A stretch of DNA of 64,000 nucleotides, taken from the NCBI RefSeq assembly GCF_001659725.1, contig NZ_CP015922.1, positions 496,001 through 560,000 of the forward strand. The letters run 5' to 3'. This stretch comes from Polynucleobacter wuianus. Lineage in GTDB: Bacteria; Pseudomonadota; Gammaproteobacteria; Burkholderiales; Burkholderiaceae. Each line of letters begins with the position of its first letter. Within the stretch, counting starts at the first letter, position 1. Both the position numbers and the translations under genes were made by a program. The notes beneath the pieces are model-generated. The model was not told the DNA's origin. It saw only the letters and a program-made list of their open reading frames with translations, and did not search any database. Below are positions 15,155-25,220 of this stretch, piece by piece.

Positions 15155-18100
15155 GTGCAACTGAAATCCATCAAACTTTCCGGCTTCAAGTCTTTCGTTG
15201 ACCCAACCCATTTTGAAATGCCTGGCCAATTAATTGGTGTTGTAGGCCCTAACGGTTGCGGAAAATCGAACATTATTGATGCCGTACGCTGGGTTTTGGG
15301 TGAATCTCGCGCTAGTGAATTGCGTGGCGAGTCTATGCAAGACGTTATTTTTAATGGATCAGGTCTACGTAAACCGTCTGGTCGTGCCAGTGTTGAACTC
15401 ATTTTTGATAATGCTGAAGGACGTGCTCAAGGTCAATGGAGCGCTTTTACAGAATTAGGCATTAAACGTGTTTTGACGCGTGACGGTAATTCTAGTTATT
15501 ACGTCAACAATCAAGTAGTGCGTCGTAAAGATATTCAGGATATTTTCTTGGGCACCGGTATGGGCCCAAGAGGTTACGCGATCATTGGTCAAGGAACCAT
15601 CAATCGTATCTTAGAAGCAAAACCAGAAGAATTGCGTGTGTTCTTAGAGGAAGCCGCTGGTGTTTCTAAATACAAAGAGCGCCGTAAAGAAACTGCCTCT
15701 CGTCTAGAAGACACTGTAGAAAATTTAACGCGCGTTGAAGATATCTTGCGTGAGCTTGATCAACAACTCACTCGTTTAGAAAAACAAGCAACTGTTGCTG
15801 AGCGTCATGCAGAGCTTTCTACGCAAATGAAATCACAACAACAGTTGTTGTGGTTTGTGCGTCAGACGGAGGCTGGTAAAGAGCAAGAGCGCCATGCTAA
15901 TGGTATTCGTGATACCCAAGTGAATCTTGAAGAGCAGACAGCTAAGCTACGCCATGCCGAGGCTGAGCTCGAAACGATGCGTACTCAGCAGTACGCATTA
16001 CAAGATAAAGTTTCTGAAGCTCAAGGCGAGTTGTATCAAACAAATTCTGACGTCAGTCAGGTCGAATCACAGATTCATTATGTGCAAGAAGCACGTCAGC
16101 GTTTACAGCAGCAAACCCAAGATTTGCAAGCGCAGTTACAGCGCTGGACCGTGCAGGAAACGGATGCTGCTCAAGCGCAACGTACTGCAGAGCACGAATT
16201 AAATGAGGCTTCTGAAAAAGAGCAAACTTTATTGGCCGAATTAAATGGCTTGCAAGAGCAAATGCCAAGTCGCGAAGAGGGCTATCAAACTGCATCTCGT
16301 GATTTGAATAATGCACGCGATGCTTTAGCTACTATTGAACAGCGTCTTGCCAGCTTGGGTGAGCGCATTCGTGCAATTTCAGCGCAATCAGATGAGCTCA
16401 AAGGTCGTGAAGCGCGTTTAACTGGTGAGCTCGATGGTATGCGCAGACCGGATGCAGAAGCTTTGCAAATGGCAATTGATCGTCATGCCATGGCGCAGCG
16501 TAAAGTTGATGAATCAAAGCAGCGTGCTGGTGAAACGCAACAACGTGTACCCGCTGCTGATGAAGCCCGCAATGCTGCTCAACAAAAGATTCAGACGGCC
16601 AATCAGGATTTGGCGCAAACCGAGGCTAAATTAACGGCTTTAACTGCTTTGCAGGCGAGCGTGCAAGCTCAGGGCAAGATTGGTCCATGGCTTGAAAGCA
16701 AAGGGCTTAAAGAAAGTAAGCGCCTTTGGCAAGAGCTCAAGGTGGAGAGTGGCTGGGAAGCTGCTTTGGAATCTGTATTGCGTGAGCGCCTAGCTGCGGT
16801 CACAGCAAAGAGTGTGCAAGAAACTTTGGCATTAGCCAATGATGCGCCTCCAAGTCGTTTGGCGATTTTGTTAACCGAAGAGATTAGCCCTGCACATACA
16901 TCTGCTCCAGCAGATTTCACGCCATTATTAAGTCGGGTGCAAAGCGCTGGTGCGCCAAGACTGACTTCCGTGTTGCAAGAGTGGCTAGACAATATCTATA
17001 TTGCCTCAAGTCTTGAAGACGCTTTACATCGTCGCGAGAAGTTGCCAGCTGGTGGGGCATTTGTTACGCAGCAAGGCCACTTAGTAAGTCGTGTGGGCGT
17101 TCAGTTATATGCAGCAGACTCTGAGCAAGCAGGTATGTTGGCGCGCGCTCAAGAGATGGAGAGTCTTGAAAAGCAATTGCGTGCGCAAAAACTGATGCAA
17201 AGCGAATTGCAGGGTGAACTAGATCAGTGCGTTGCTAACTATCAAGCAGCGCATCAAGCTGCAGAGCAGGCACGAATTGCAGCTGAGCAAGCCGTTCAAG
17301 AGGCGCATGGTTTTGAAGTAGAAAGAATGCAGTTAACCCAAGCTGAAGAGCAATATAGTCAACGTGCCGCACAAATCCAGGGTGAGTTGAGTGAATTGCG
17401 TCAGCAGGGCGAGCAATTAAGTCAAACTCAAGAACAATCAGCTACAGAGTTGACTGAGTCTGAAAAAGCTAAGCAAGGCCTTCAAGAGGCGCTGGCAACT
17501 GCTCAAGAAAAACTCGAGATTTCTACGCAAGAGCGTGATCGTTTACGCGAGTCATTGCGTACCGCAGAAATGGCTGCACAAGAAGCTGCATTTGCAACCC
17601 GTTCATTGCAACAGCGTATTGCTGATTTACAACGCGATCAAAGTACTGCGCGTACTCAGATCATGGAGATTCAGGATAAGCATGATCTTGCCACGCAGGA
17701 GCTTGAATCCTTAAGCGATGAAGAGGCGCAAGACAAGTTGCAAGGTTTGTTACTTGCACGTAGCGCACGTGAAGCTACTTTAGCAAATGCCCGTACTGAA
17801 CAAGATGCTTTATTACATCAATTGCGTGAGGCGGATGAAGCTCGCATGCAAGTTGAGCGTAGCTTGCAGCCAATGCGCGACAAGGTGGTTGATTTGCAAT
17901 TGCGCGAACAAGCAGCCCGTTTGAATTTTGAACAATTCGCTACCTTGTTGTCTGATGCAGAGGCTGACTTGACCGCTCTAGAGGCAAGCTTTAGCCCTGA
18001 TTTAAAAGTAGGCGCACTTCAAACCGAAGTAAATCGCTTAAATACTGAGATTCAATCGCTTGGCCCTGTAAATATGGCGGCCCTTGATGAGTTATCCAGT

Positions 18101-18676
18101 TCGCGTGAACGCAAGCAGTTCTTGGATGCCCAATCAGCTGATTTGAATGAGGCAATGCAAACCTTGACAGATGCGATTGCGAAAATTGATGCAGAGACTC
18201 GCGATTTATTGCAAGGCACATTTGATCAGGTAAATGGCCACTTCGGAAAATTGTTCCCAGAATTGTTTGGTGGTGGTCATGCTGAGTTGGTGATGACTGG
18301 TGAAGAGATTTTGGATGCAGGCGTTCAGGTAATGGCTCAGCCTCCAGGCAAGAAAAATAGTAGCATCTATCTACTCTCCGGCGGTGAGAAAGCTTTAACG
18401 GCAATTGCCCTTGTGTTCTCGCTCTTCCTCCTCAATCCGGCGCCGTTCTGCTTGCTCGATGAGGTGGACGCTCCGTTAGATGATGCAAATACCTTGCGCT
18501 ATGCTCAGCTAGTCGCCAAAATGTCAGATAAGACACAGTTTTTGTTCATCTCACATAACAAGATCACTATGGAAATTGCCCATCAACTGATTGGTGTCAC
18601 GATGCAAGAGCAGGGCGTATCGCGCATTGTTGCGGTGGATATCTCTTCTGCAGTTTCGATGGTGGAGGCTGCTTAA
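15155..18676 (+). CDS. smc: Chromosome partition protein Smc
   Basis: A 1173-residue bacterial condensin ATPase. Walker A GPNGCGKS is at 31-38, the two long coiled coils (about 170-500 and 660-1000) are separated by the hinge (about 510-640), and the C-terminal head carries the LSGGE signature (1074-1078) and Walker B CLLDEVDAPLDD (1099-1110). The start is GTG, which places the conserved MQLKSIKLSGFKSF at the N-terminus. The zipA-like gene begins directly after the stop. The coding is normal for the core. Confidence 0.97.
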   Translation: MQLKSIKLSGFKSFVDPTHFEMPGQLIGVVGPNGCGKSNIIDAVRWVLGESRASELRGESMQDVIFNGSGLRKPSGRASVELIFDNAEGRAQGQWSAFTELGIKRVLTRDGNSSYYVNNQVVRRKDIQDIFLGTGMGPRGYAIIGQGTINRILEAKPEELRVFLEEAAGVSKYKERRKETASRLEDTVENLTRVEDILRELDQQLTRLEKQATVAERHAELSTQMKSQQQLLWFVRQTEAGKEQERHANGIRDTQVNLEEQTAKLRHAEAELETMRTQQYALQDKVSEAQGELYQTNSDVSQVESQIHYVQEARQRLQQQTQDLQAQLQRWTVQETDAAQAQRTAEHELNEASEKEQTLLAELNGLQEQMPSREEGYQTASRDLNNARDALATIEQRLASLGERIRAISAQSDELKGREARLTGELDGMRRPDAEALQMAIDRHAMAQRKVDESKQRAGETQQRVPAADEARNAAQQKIQTANQDLAQTEAKLTALTALQASVQAQGKIGPWLESKGLKESKRLWQELKVESGWEAALESVLRERLAAVTAKSVQETLALANDAPPSRLAILLTEEISPAHTSAPADFTPLLSRVQSAGAPRLTSVLQEWLDNIYIASSLEDALHRREKLPAGGAFVTQQGHLVSRVGVQLYAADSEQAGMLARAQEMESLEKQLRAQKLMQSELQGELDQCVANYQAAHQAAEQARIAAEQAVQEAHGFEVERMQLTQAEEQYSQRAAQIQGELSELRQQGEQLSQTQEQSATELTESEKAKQGLQEALATAQEKLEISTQERDRLRESLRTAEMAAQEAAFATRSLQQRIADLQRDQSTARTQIMEIQDKHDLATQELESLSDEEAQDKLQGLLLARSAREATLANARTEQDALLHQLREADEARMQVERSLQPMRDKVVDLQLREQAARLNFEQFATLLSDAEADLTALEASFSPDLKVGALQTEVNRLNTEIQSLGPVNMAALDELSSSRERKQFLDAQSADLNEAMQTLTDAIAKIDAETRDLLQGTFDQVNGHFGKLFPELFGGGHAELVMTGEEILDAGVQVMAQPPGKKNSSIYLLSGGEKALTAIALVFSLFLLNPAPFCLLDEVDAPLDDANTLRYAQLVAKMSDKTQFLFISHNKITMEIAHQLIGVTMQEQGVSRIVAVDISSAVSMVEAA

Positions 18677-19753
18677 GTGTACGTAGAACAAATCATGACG
18701 ATGTTGGGTTTGTCTGATTTGCAGTTTGCTTTGGCCGCCATCGGGCTACTGATTTTGATATCAGTAGCTATTTTCAATTTCAAATATTCCCGCGCACGTC
18801 GTAAGGCAAGAGAGCAATCCGTATACTCTCTTGATGAGCGTTTTGCTCGCGAGCCTAGCTTTGGTCAGGGATTTGCAGATACAGATTCTGGGGAGCGGTC
18901 TGAACCGAGTTTTGCTAGCCCTTTAGCCACAACGATTACCCCTCCTGAGAAATTTGCAATTGATCCAAGAATTGATTGCGTCATTACATTACGTTTTGAT
19001 GAGGCTATTAGTGGCGCTGAAATTCTGGAGGAAATTAATGCCTGGGCAGATACACAGGCGCAATCTAATGCTCGTTGGATGTGCGAGGGCCTGAATGCCA
19101 ATATTGATGTAGCCGAAGACTGGGAAGAATTGCATCCCGATTCTAGCTATTCTGATCTCCAGTTAGCCATTCAGTTGGCTAGTCGCAAAGGCCCTATTGG
19201 CGTGATCGAGCTCTCTGATTTTTGCTCTCGTGCCCAAGCCTTAGCTGATACGCTGGGTTCTCAAATCGATATGCCAAGTGTTAATACGATGTTGGAAAGT
19301 GCTAAAGAGCTGGATGCTATGGCTGCTGAGAGTGATATTCAGCTCAGTATCAATGTGCTTTTTGATGAAGCTTGCCCTTGGGGTAATTTTGATGCGCTGA
19401 TGCGTCAACGGGGTTTCAAATTATCACGCAATGGTAGGCAGTATGAGTTTTACAGCAATGGCACCATGATCTTCAATACCGTAGAGATGGATCCTAATGC
19501 ACCAGTGGCACAGTTGACCTTGCTATTGGAGGTGCCCCTAGTTACAGATGAAGAGCGCGCATTTGAAAGAATGTTGGGCGAAGGTGTTGAGATTGCACAA
19601 GCGGCTCATGGTCGTTTGGTTGATGACAACGGAATCAACCTCAGCGAAGCTGCAGTTATCAGCATTCGTCAACATCTTGACGGCCTCTACGCCAATCTTG
19701 AGAAATCCGGCATTCCTGCTGGATCTTCTACAGCAAGTAGACTCTTTAGCTAG
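18677..19753 (+). CDS. zipA: Cell division protein ZipA-like, C-terminal FtsZ-binding domain
   Basis: A 358-residue protein with one N-terminal membrane helix (about 16-34), a basic and then variable linker (35-100), and a C-terminal domain (about 105-345) like the ZipA FtsZ-binding fold. ZipA tethers FtsZ to the inner membrane at the division site. The start is GTG directly after the smc stop; an ATG at codon 7 is an alternative. The smc-zipA-ligA order is common in betaproteobacteria and supports the assignment. Sequence conservation in this family is low, so the name rests partly on context. Confidence 0.75.
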   Translation: MYVEQIMTMLGLSDLQFALAAIGLLILISVAIFNFKYSRARRKAREQSVYSLDERFAREPSFGQGFADTDSGERSEPSFASPLATTITPPEKFAIDPRIDCVITLRFDEAISGAEILEEINAWADTQAQSNARWMCEGLNANIDVAEDWEELHPDSSYSDLQLAIQLASRKGPIGVIELSDFCSRAQALADTLGSQIDMPSVNTMLESAKELDAMAAESDIQLSINVLFDEACPWGNFDALMRQRGFKLSRNGRQYEFYSNGTMIFNTVEMDPNAPVAQLTLLLEVPLVTDEERAFERMLGEGVEIAQAAHGRLVDDNGINLSEAAVISIRQHLDGLYANLEKSGIPAGSSTASRLFS

Positions 19754-19762
19754 GAAATCACC

Positions 19763-21778
19763 TTGTCGTCCAATAGTCCGACAAATTTAGCGGAGCGCTA
19801 CGCATTCCTGCAGGTAGAACTTGCTCGCCTAGAGCATGCCTACTATGTGCTCGACAACCCTTTGCTACCGGATATTGAATATGACCGTCTCTATCGTGAG
19901 TTATTGGATATTGAAGCAGTCCATCCAGAGTGGGTTACACCTGAGTCTCTATCTCAGCGTGTAGGCGGCACCGCTTTAAAGGAGTTTGATTCGGTCACCC
20001 ATGAAGTGCCTATGCTTTCGCTCAATAATGCATTTGAAGAATCTGAACTCATTGCCTTTGATCGTCGTTGTCGTGAAGGCTTGCATGCAGACCAAGTTGA
20101 TTATGCAGGTGAATTGAAGTTTGATGGTTTAGCAATCTCACTTCGTTATGAAAATGGCTCCTTAGTAAGGGCTGCTACTCGTGGTGATGGAGCCAGCGGT
20201 GAAGATGTCACCGCAAATATTAAAACCATTCGCGCCATTCCACTAAAATTGACAGGAAAAAATATCCCCAAAGTATTAGAGGTTCGTGGCGAGGTCTTCA
20301 TGTATCTTAAGGACTTCGAAAAAATGAATCGCCAGGCAGCCGAGCTTGGTGAAAAAGAATTTGCTAACCCGCGTAATGCTGCAGCAGGCAGTCTACGTCA
20401 ATTAGACTCTAAGATCACTGCAAAAAGACCCTTGTCTTTCTTTGCATATGGCTTGGGTGCTCTAGAGCCACAGTCATGGCTACCCAAAACCCATGAAGAG
20501 TTGCTCAACACCTACGCAGAGTTAGGTCTGCCGGTTTGTTCGGAGCGCAGAGTGCTTCAATCTGTAAAAGAGATATTGGCTTTCTACGAAGAGGTTGGTA
20601 CTAAGCGTGATTCATTGCCCTATGACATTGATGGTGTTGTCTATAAAGTGAACTCCTTTGCAGAGCAAGCAAAGCTTGGTTTTGTATCTAGGGCACCACG
20701 CTTTGCACTGGCTCATAAGTATCCAGCTCAAGAAGCGCTCACGACAGTTTTGGGTATTGATGTGCAGGTTGGGCGCACGGGTGCTATTACGCCTGTAGCT
20801 AGACTAGCTCCAGTTGAGGTCGGGGGTGTGACGGTCACTAATGCCACGCTTCATAACGAAGACGAAGTTAAGCGCAAGGATGTTCGTATTGGCGATACTG
20901 TGTCGGTTCGCAGAGCCGGGGATGTGATTCCTGAAGTGGTCTCAGTGATCAAAGATTGCAGGCCCACTGATGCCAAAGAGTTTCAAATGCCTACACGCTG
21001 CCCGGTATGTGATTCACATATTGAGCGTTTGGCCGATGAAGCAGTGGCACGTTGTAGCGGTGGGTTATTTTGTGGTGCACAGCGCAAACAGGCACTTATT
21101 CACTTTGCTCATAGGAGAGCATTAGATATTGAAGGCTTGGGCGAGAAGATTGTGGATCAATTGGTGGATCAAAATCTCGTTAGAACGCCAGCCGATCTTT
21201 ATCGCTTGGGTTTTACTGCTCTAGCAAACCTAGAGCGTATGGGTGAGAAGTCTGCAGACAATCTCGTTCAGGCCATCAACCAATCCAGAAACACTACGCT
21301 AGCTCGATTTATCTTTGCCTTGGGTATTCGTCATGTGGGTGAGACAACTGCAAAAGATTTAGCCAATCACTATCGATCCATGCACGCCTTGATGGATGCT
21401 GACATGGAAGATCTTCTAAGTGTTAAAGATGTTGGGCCAGTAGTTGCCGACTCCATTACCAGTTTTATGCAAGAAGCTCACAATCGTGAAGTGATCGAGC
21501 AACTCCTAGCTTCCGGAATGCAACTCTCCGTGGAGGAGAAAGTCATTAGTGCGGCCTTGGCTGGTAAGACCTTTGTATTGACGGGAACATTTCCTACGAT
21601 GACAAGGGATGAGGCTAAAGATCTTCTTGAGAAGGCAGGGGCAAAAGTTGCAGGATCTGTTTCCAAGAAAACAGACTACGTAGTTGCAGGTACCGATGCT
21701 GGCAGCAAGCTCACTAAAGCCGAAGAGTTGGGTGTACCAGTTATTGATGAATCGGCGATGCTGGCTTTATTAAGGTAG
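19763..21778 (+). CDS. ligA: NAD-dependent DNA ligase LigA
   Basis: A 671-residue DNA ligase. The catalytic lysine is K119 in KFDG (119-122). Next come the OB domain, a four-cysteine zinc finger (CPVCDSH ... ARCSGGLFCGAQR, about 413-436), HhH repeats and a C-terminal BRCT domain (about 592-671). It seals nicks in replication and repair. The start is TTG at 19763, 9 bases after the zipA stop. The length is typical (about 670). It is the last core gene before an AT-rich three-gene cassette. Confidence 0.97.
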   Translation: MSSNSPTNLAERYAFLQVELARLEHAYYVLDNPLLPDIEYDRLYRELLDIEAVHPEWVTPESLSQRVGGTALKEFDSVTHEVPMLSLNNAFEESELIAFDRRCREGLHADQVDYAGELKFDGLAISLRYENGSLVRAATRGDGASGEDVTANIKTIRAIPLKLTGKNIPKVLEVRGEVFMYLKDFEKMNRQAAELGEKEFANPRNAAAGSLRQLDSKITAKRPLSFFAYGLGALEPQSWLPKTHEELLNTYAELGLPVCSERRVLQSVKEILAFYEEVGTKRDSLPYDIDGVVYKVNSFAEQAKLGFVSRAPRFALAHKYPAQEALTTVLGIDVQVGRTGAITPVARLAPVEVGGVTVTNATLHNEDEVKRKDVRIGDTVSVRRAGDVIPEVVSVIKDCRPTDAKEFQMPTRCPVCDSHIERLADEAVARCSGGLFCGAQRKQALIHFAHRRALDIEGLGEKIVDQLVDQNLVRTPADLYRLGFTALANLERMGEKSADNLVQAINQSRNTTLARFIFALGIRHVGETTAKDLANHYRSMHALMDADMEDLLSVKDVGPVVADSITSFMQEAHNREVIEQLLASGMQLSVEEKVISAALAGKTFVLTGTFPTMTRDEAKDLLEKAGAKVAGSVSKKTDYVVAGTDAGSKLTKAEELGVPVIDESAMLALLR

Positions 21779-21852
21779 TCCATTTCCTACTGCAATATCA
21801 GGTAGTCATTTATCTCCACCTTGGATAAGCTCAAGGGTTTGAAAGGGGGAAA

Positions 21853-23508
21853 ATGAGCAAAAAATTTGCAGAAAAGAGTCAGCGTGATCTTGCCGATATA
21901 GATGGTGAAGTTCTTCAAGGCCATACTTCTGAGGAATTCAAAATTGCGATTATTGGCTGTGGTGCTGCTGGGGTGGCAACCCTATTAGCTTTTCTCGAGT
22001 ATCTGCCTACAAAATTTAATCAAAAAATAACAATTACTATTTTTGAAAAAGGCCCTGCTTTTGGTCCTGGGTTTGCTTATCAGTGTGACAACAATGAGTT
22101 GTTAATGAATATGGTGAGCTCAACTACGTCAATATTTCCAAATCAAAAGGGTGATTTTTGGAATTGGATGCTGGAAAAAGGCTGCCACATTGGGGGCCAA
22201 CAGATTCTATCTAAGTCGGGTGTAGCACCCGATAGGTATATATCCCGTCAATTTTTTGGCGCATATCTAAAAAGTCAATTTGAGCATGGAATCTCAAGTC
22301 TTGAAAAATTAGGAGTAGAGATTGAGTTAATCAATTTAGAGGTTACTAATGCTTGTGTCCTTGGAGACAACTCTTTCAATGTTACTTTTGGTAAGGGGTT
22401 CTTACGTCATTTTAATTGTGTAATTTTGTGTGTCGGAAATACTGCACCAAAAGATATTTTCAATTTAGGCGAAAAAAGCCAATACATAAATAATCCATAT
22501 CCTGTAAATAGATACCTTCAACTAATTAAGAGCAATGATTGCGTTGGCATTATCGGTGGCCAACTTACTGCAGCAGATATTGCAGTTGTCTTAGCCAATC
22601 AAGGTCATAAAGGTCCAATCAATTTTTTTACTAGAGACTTATATTTTCCGTTAACAAGATGTCCAATAGGGAAATACGATCTTCAATATCTGACCCATAT
22701 CAATCTTGAGATATTAAAAAGCAAAAACAGGAATGGGATTTCTCTGCGTCAAATAATGCGGTTGGCAAGGAAAGAGTTCTTAGCAGCTGGAATTACATGG
22801 AATAAATTTTTTAAGCCCTCAACCAAGCAATATAGCTCATGGGTTCGGTCTTTATTAGAGGATGATGAAGATTTTTCATGTTGGCAAAATTTGGCAATAG
22901 CAACAGACGATGTTATTGGAGACTATTGGAATGCCTTATCGGACATAGAGAAGCATCTATTTATGAATAAGTTTCATCGTTTGTGGTCAGCAAAGAGAGT
23001 TCCGCTACCAGTTCATACTGTATTTAAGCTTTATTCCTTATTTAGCTTGGGTATTCTTAGGCATTATCCGCATTTAAAGGGGATTGATGCATCTGTTAAA
23101 AATCAATTTAGCGTAACCTTGGGTAATTCGAAACACCCAACCTTAACCAATAAGGTGTACTGCGATTGGATAATCAATGCATCTGGACCTTCTCGAGAAA
23201 TCAGCAGGGTCGATTCGGTATTAATAAAAAATTTACTCGAATCTGGGTTGATTCTTAGAAATCCACATGGTGGAATTATGTTGGACTATGAAAGCTCTCG
23301 TATAAAAAACAATATCAATAGAGAGCTTAATAATTTTTACGCAATTGGCCACCTTACCTCTGGAACTTATTACTTCGTTAGTTCTTTGGATATGGTATCG
23401 CTAAGGGCAAGAGGTGTTGTGAGGCATTTGACGGAGTCTCTCAGCTATGACTCTAACCCCCAAAGATGTATTTCTGATTTTTTATATAGGGGCGAATATG
23501 CATCCTAA
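21853..23508 (+). CDS. FAD/NAD(P)-binding protein of the PF13454 type
   Basis: A 551-residue flavoprotein-like protein. Residues 31-40 hold the dinucleotide-binding GxGxxG (IAIIGCGAAG), followed by FEKGPAFGPGFAY, typical of the FAD-NAD(P)-binding family PF13454. A second nucleotide site, VGIIGGQLTAADIA, begins near residue 225, and NASGPS lies near residue 440. Enzymes of this build are usually oxidoreductases or monooxygenases; the substrate is unknown. GGGGG precedes the ATG. The 3' end overlaps the MFS exporter gene by 11 bases, so the two are coupled. Base composition is more AT-rich than ligA or glnD, suggesting acquisition. Confidence 0.7.
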   Translation: MSKKFAEKSQRDLADIDGEVLQGHTSEEFKIAIIGCGAAGVATLLAFLEYLPTKFNQKITITIFEKGPAFGPGFAYQCDNNELLMNMVSSTTSIFPNQKGDFWNWMLEKGCHIGGQQILSKSGVAPDRYISRQFFGAYLKSQFEHGISSLEKLGVEIELINLEVTNACVLGDNSFNVTFGKGFLRHFNCVILCVGNTAPKDIFNLGEKSQYINNPYPVNRYLQLIKSNDCVGIIGGQLTAADIAVVLANQGHKGPINFFTRDLYFPLTRCPIGKYDLQYLTHINLEILKSKNRNGISLRQIMRLARKEFLAAGITWNKFFKPSTKQYSSWVRSLLEDDEDFSCWQNLAIATDDVIGDYWNALSDIEKHLFMNKFHRLWSAKRVPLPVHTVFKLYSLFSLGILRHYPHLKGIDASVKNQFSVTLGNSKHPTLTNKVYCDWIINASGPSREISRVDSVLIKNLLESGLILRNPHGGIMLDYESSRIKNNINRELNNFYAIGHLTSGTYYFVSSLDMVSLRARGVVRHLTESLSYDSNPQRCISDFLYRGEYAS

Positions 23509-24718
23509 GAATAAGTTATTAATCCCCATGTTAATAATGCTGGTTATTTTGCCAATGATTGCAACGGATATTTATCTTCCGGTACTTCCCGCCATGGGGG
23601 AGCATCTTGGGGCTGCTGGATCAAGTCTGGCTGATAGCCTAGCTTCTTATATGCTCGGCTACTCCCTAAGTTTGTTCTTAGCGGGGGTGCTTGCGGATAT
23701 CTATGGACGTCGAATCATCTCTATTATCGGGATATCAATTTTTTCTATTGCAAGTGTTGGATGCTTTTTTGCTTCCTCAATCGAGCAGTTGGTGGTATGG
23801 CGTTTCTTTCAGGCATTTGGGGGTGGAAGCGGAACACTCATTGCAAGAATTATCGTAAGGGATGTATACGATGAGCAGTCCCAAGTTAAGGTTTTAAGTT
23901 ATTTGGCTACTGGATTAGTGATTTCGCCTATTTTCGGGCCAATCATTGGCGCCTTTATTTCAAATTACTATGGCTGGCGATCAATTTTTTTCATATTAAC
24001 CTTCATATCCCTTTTCATATTAATTACCCTATGTCAATTCATGGGGGAGACTCTTGCAAGCAATAGGCGGAAAAAGGGCCTTCAGCTTGACTGGGTGCTT
24101 TCGCGATGGCTTGCTTTATGGGGACATCGTGAATTTGCATTTAATACTCTAGTAATTAGTTTTGCTTGGGCTATTTATTTCTCTTTCATTTCTAGCTCTC
24201 CGTTATTGATTCAGAATCTCCATAAGGTAGACCCAATTGAGTATGGGTATCTATTTGCAATAACAATTAGTGGGTTTATTTTTGGAACAATATTTATTCG
24301 ACGCAAAATTGCGACCTGTAATTTAAAATCCCTAATTGCCATCTCTGGTGCTATTGCTCTGATATCTACTTCGATTCTTTATATTTTGGTATTGGCAGAA
24401 GTGGGAGCTCTGCCGGTGAAATTGTTCTTTGTATTTTGTACATTGTTTGGCATTGGTATCATTTTCCCCGCAACACAGGCTGGAGTTACTAGACCTTTTC
24501 AGGATGACATTGGTTTAATTTCTGGGATTTTCTACTCTACTGAGATGTTCTTTGGTGCCGTTTGTGGGTATATGCTTTCGATGATTGGGGTTGCTGGATG
24601 GGAGATTACATCATTAATCATGTTAATCGCAGCAGCTTGTATTGTTTCTCTCTCAGGTCTTGATAGGCTTTATGGCGCCAACCGTACAAATGGTATCCTA
24701 AAAATCCGTCTGAAATAG
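23498..24718 (+). CDS. MFS exporter, Bcr/CflA drug-resistance type
   Basis: A 406-residue, 12-helix major facilitator. The N-terminus ends in the Bcr/CflA-style TDIYLPVLPAM, motif A is present as GVLADIYGRR after helix 2, and a Gly/Pro-rich helix 5 follows. The start is the ATG at 23498 with AGGGG upstream; a longer frame exists but its start has no ribosome site. It probably exports a small molecule, perhaps the product of the overlapping FAD protein or a drug. The overlap of 11 bases supports one operon with that gene. Confidence 0.8.
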   Translation: MHPKNKLLIPMLIMLVILPMIATDIYLPVLPAMGEHLGAAGSSLADSLASYMLGYSLSLFLAGVLADIYGRRIISIIGISIFSIASVGCFFASSIEQLVVWRFFQAFGGGSGTLIARIIVRDVYDEQSQVKVLSYLATGLVISPIFGPIIGAFISNYYGWRSIFFILTFISLFILITLCQFMGETLASNRRKKGLQLDWVLSRWLALWGHREFAFNTLVISFAWAIYFSFISSSPLLIQNLHKVDPIEYGYLFAITISGFIFGTIFIRRKIATCNLKSLIAISGAIALISTSILYILVLAEVGALPVKLFFVFCTLFGIGIIFPATQAGVTRPFQDDIGLISGIFYSTEMFFGAVCGYMLSMIGVAGWEITSLIMLIAAACIVSLSGLDRLYGANRTNGILKIRLK

Positions 24719-24728
24719 ATCCATATAT

Positions 24729-25220
24729 ATGCTGACTTTAGGTTTGAATGTGGAAAATATTCTTCGAGCTGAAAACCCGTTTTCAAGAATGAATCCTGAG
24801 GGTCATATCACCGCTAGCGGTTTAGTTATCCAGCATAACAAGGTGTTATTAATATTTCATCCGTACATCAAGCAATGGTTTCAGCCTGGCGGTCATATTG
24901 ATGAAGGTGAGTCTCCATGTGAGGCAGCTATTCGCGAAGTCTATGAAGAGACAGGCTTGGTTTGTGCTTTGGATTCCGATGATCTGGGGCTAATCGATAT
25001 TGATGTGCATGAAATCCCCGCTAATCCTCAAAAAGGTGAAGGATCTCATTTGCATATCGATCTGCTATATAGGCTTAAGTTATTGCGAAAGGAGGATCCC
25101 TCTGAAGAGATTGCTTTTGGTTGGTTTTCTTTTGATCAAATTGAGAGTGCTCGCATACAGCGGGCACTGACTCGGTTAAATCAAGCCCCTAGAGCCTCGA
25201 GCAACTCAGTCTCTAGCTGA
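24729..25220 (+). CDS. NUDIX hydrolase
   Basis: A 163-residue protein with a complete NUDIX box (G55-x5-E61-x7-R69-E70-V-Y-E73-E74-T-G76), which binds Mg2+ and hydrolyses a nucleoside diphosphate linked to another group. The substrate cannot be told. It starts 10 bases after the MFS exporter and probably closes the operon. Its last 40 bases overlap the 3' end of glnD on the other strand, which shows how tightly the cassette abuts the core. It may instead act in house-cleaning of oxidised nucleotides. Confidence 0.85.
   Translation: MLTLGLNVENILRAENPFSRMNPEGHITASGLVIQHNKVLLIFHPYIKQWFQPGGHIDEGESPCEAAIREVYEETGLVCALDSDDLGLIDIDVHEIPANPQKGEGSHLHIDLLYRLKLLRKEDPSEEIAFGWFSFDQIESARIQRALTRLNQAPRASSNSVSS

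Noticed and set aside
16053..16316. Antisense frames inside smc (also 16669-16992 and 17991-18404)
   Set aside because: They are shadows of a long, fully supported gene with strong codon bias; no ribosome sites or family matches.
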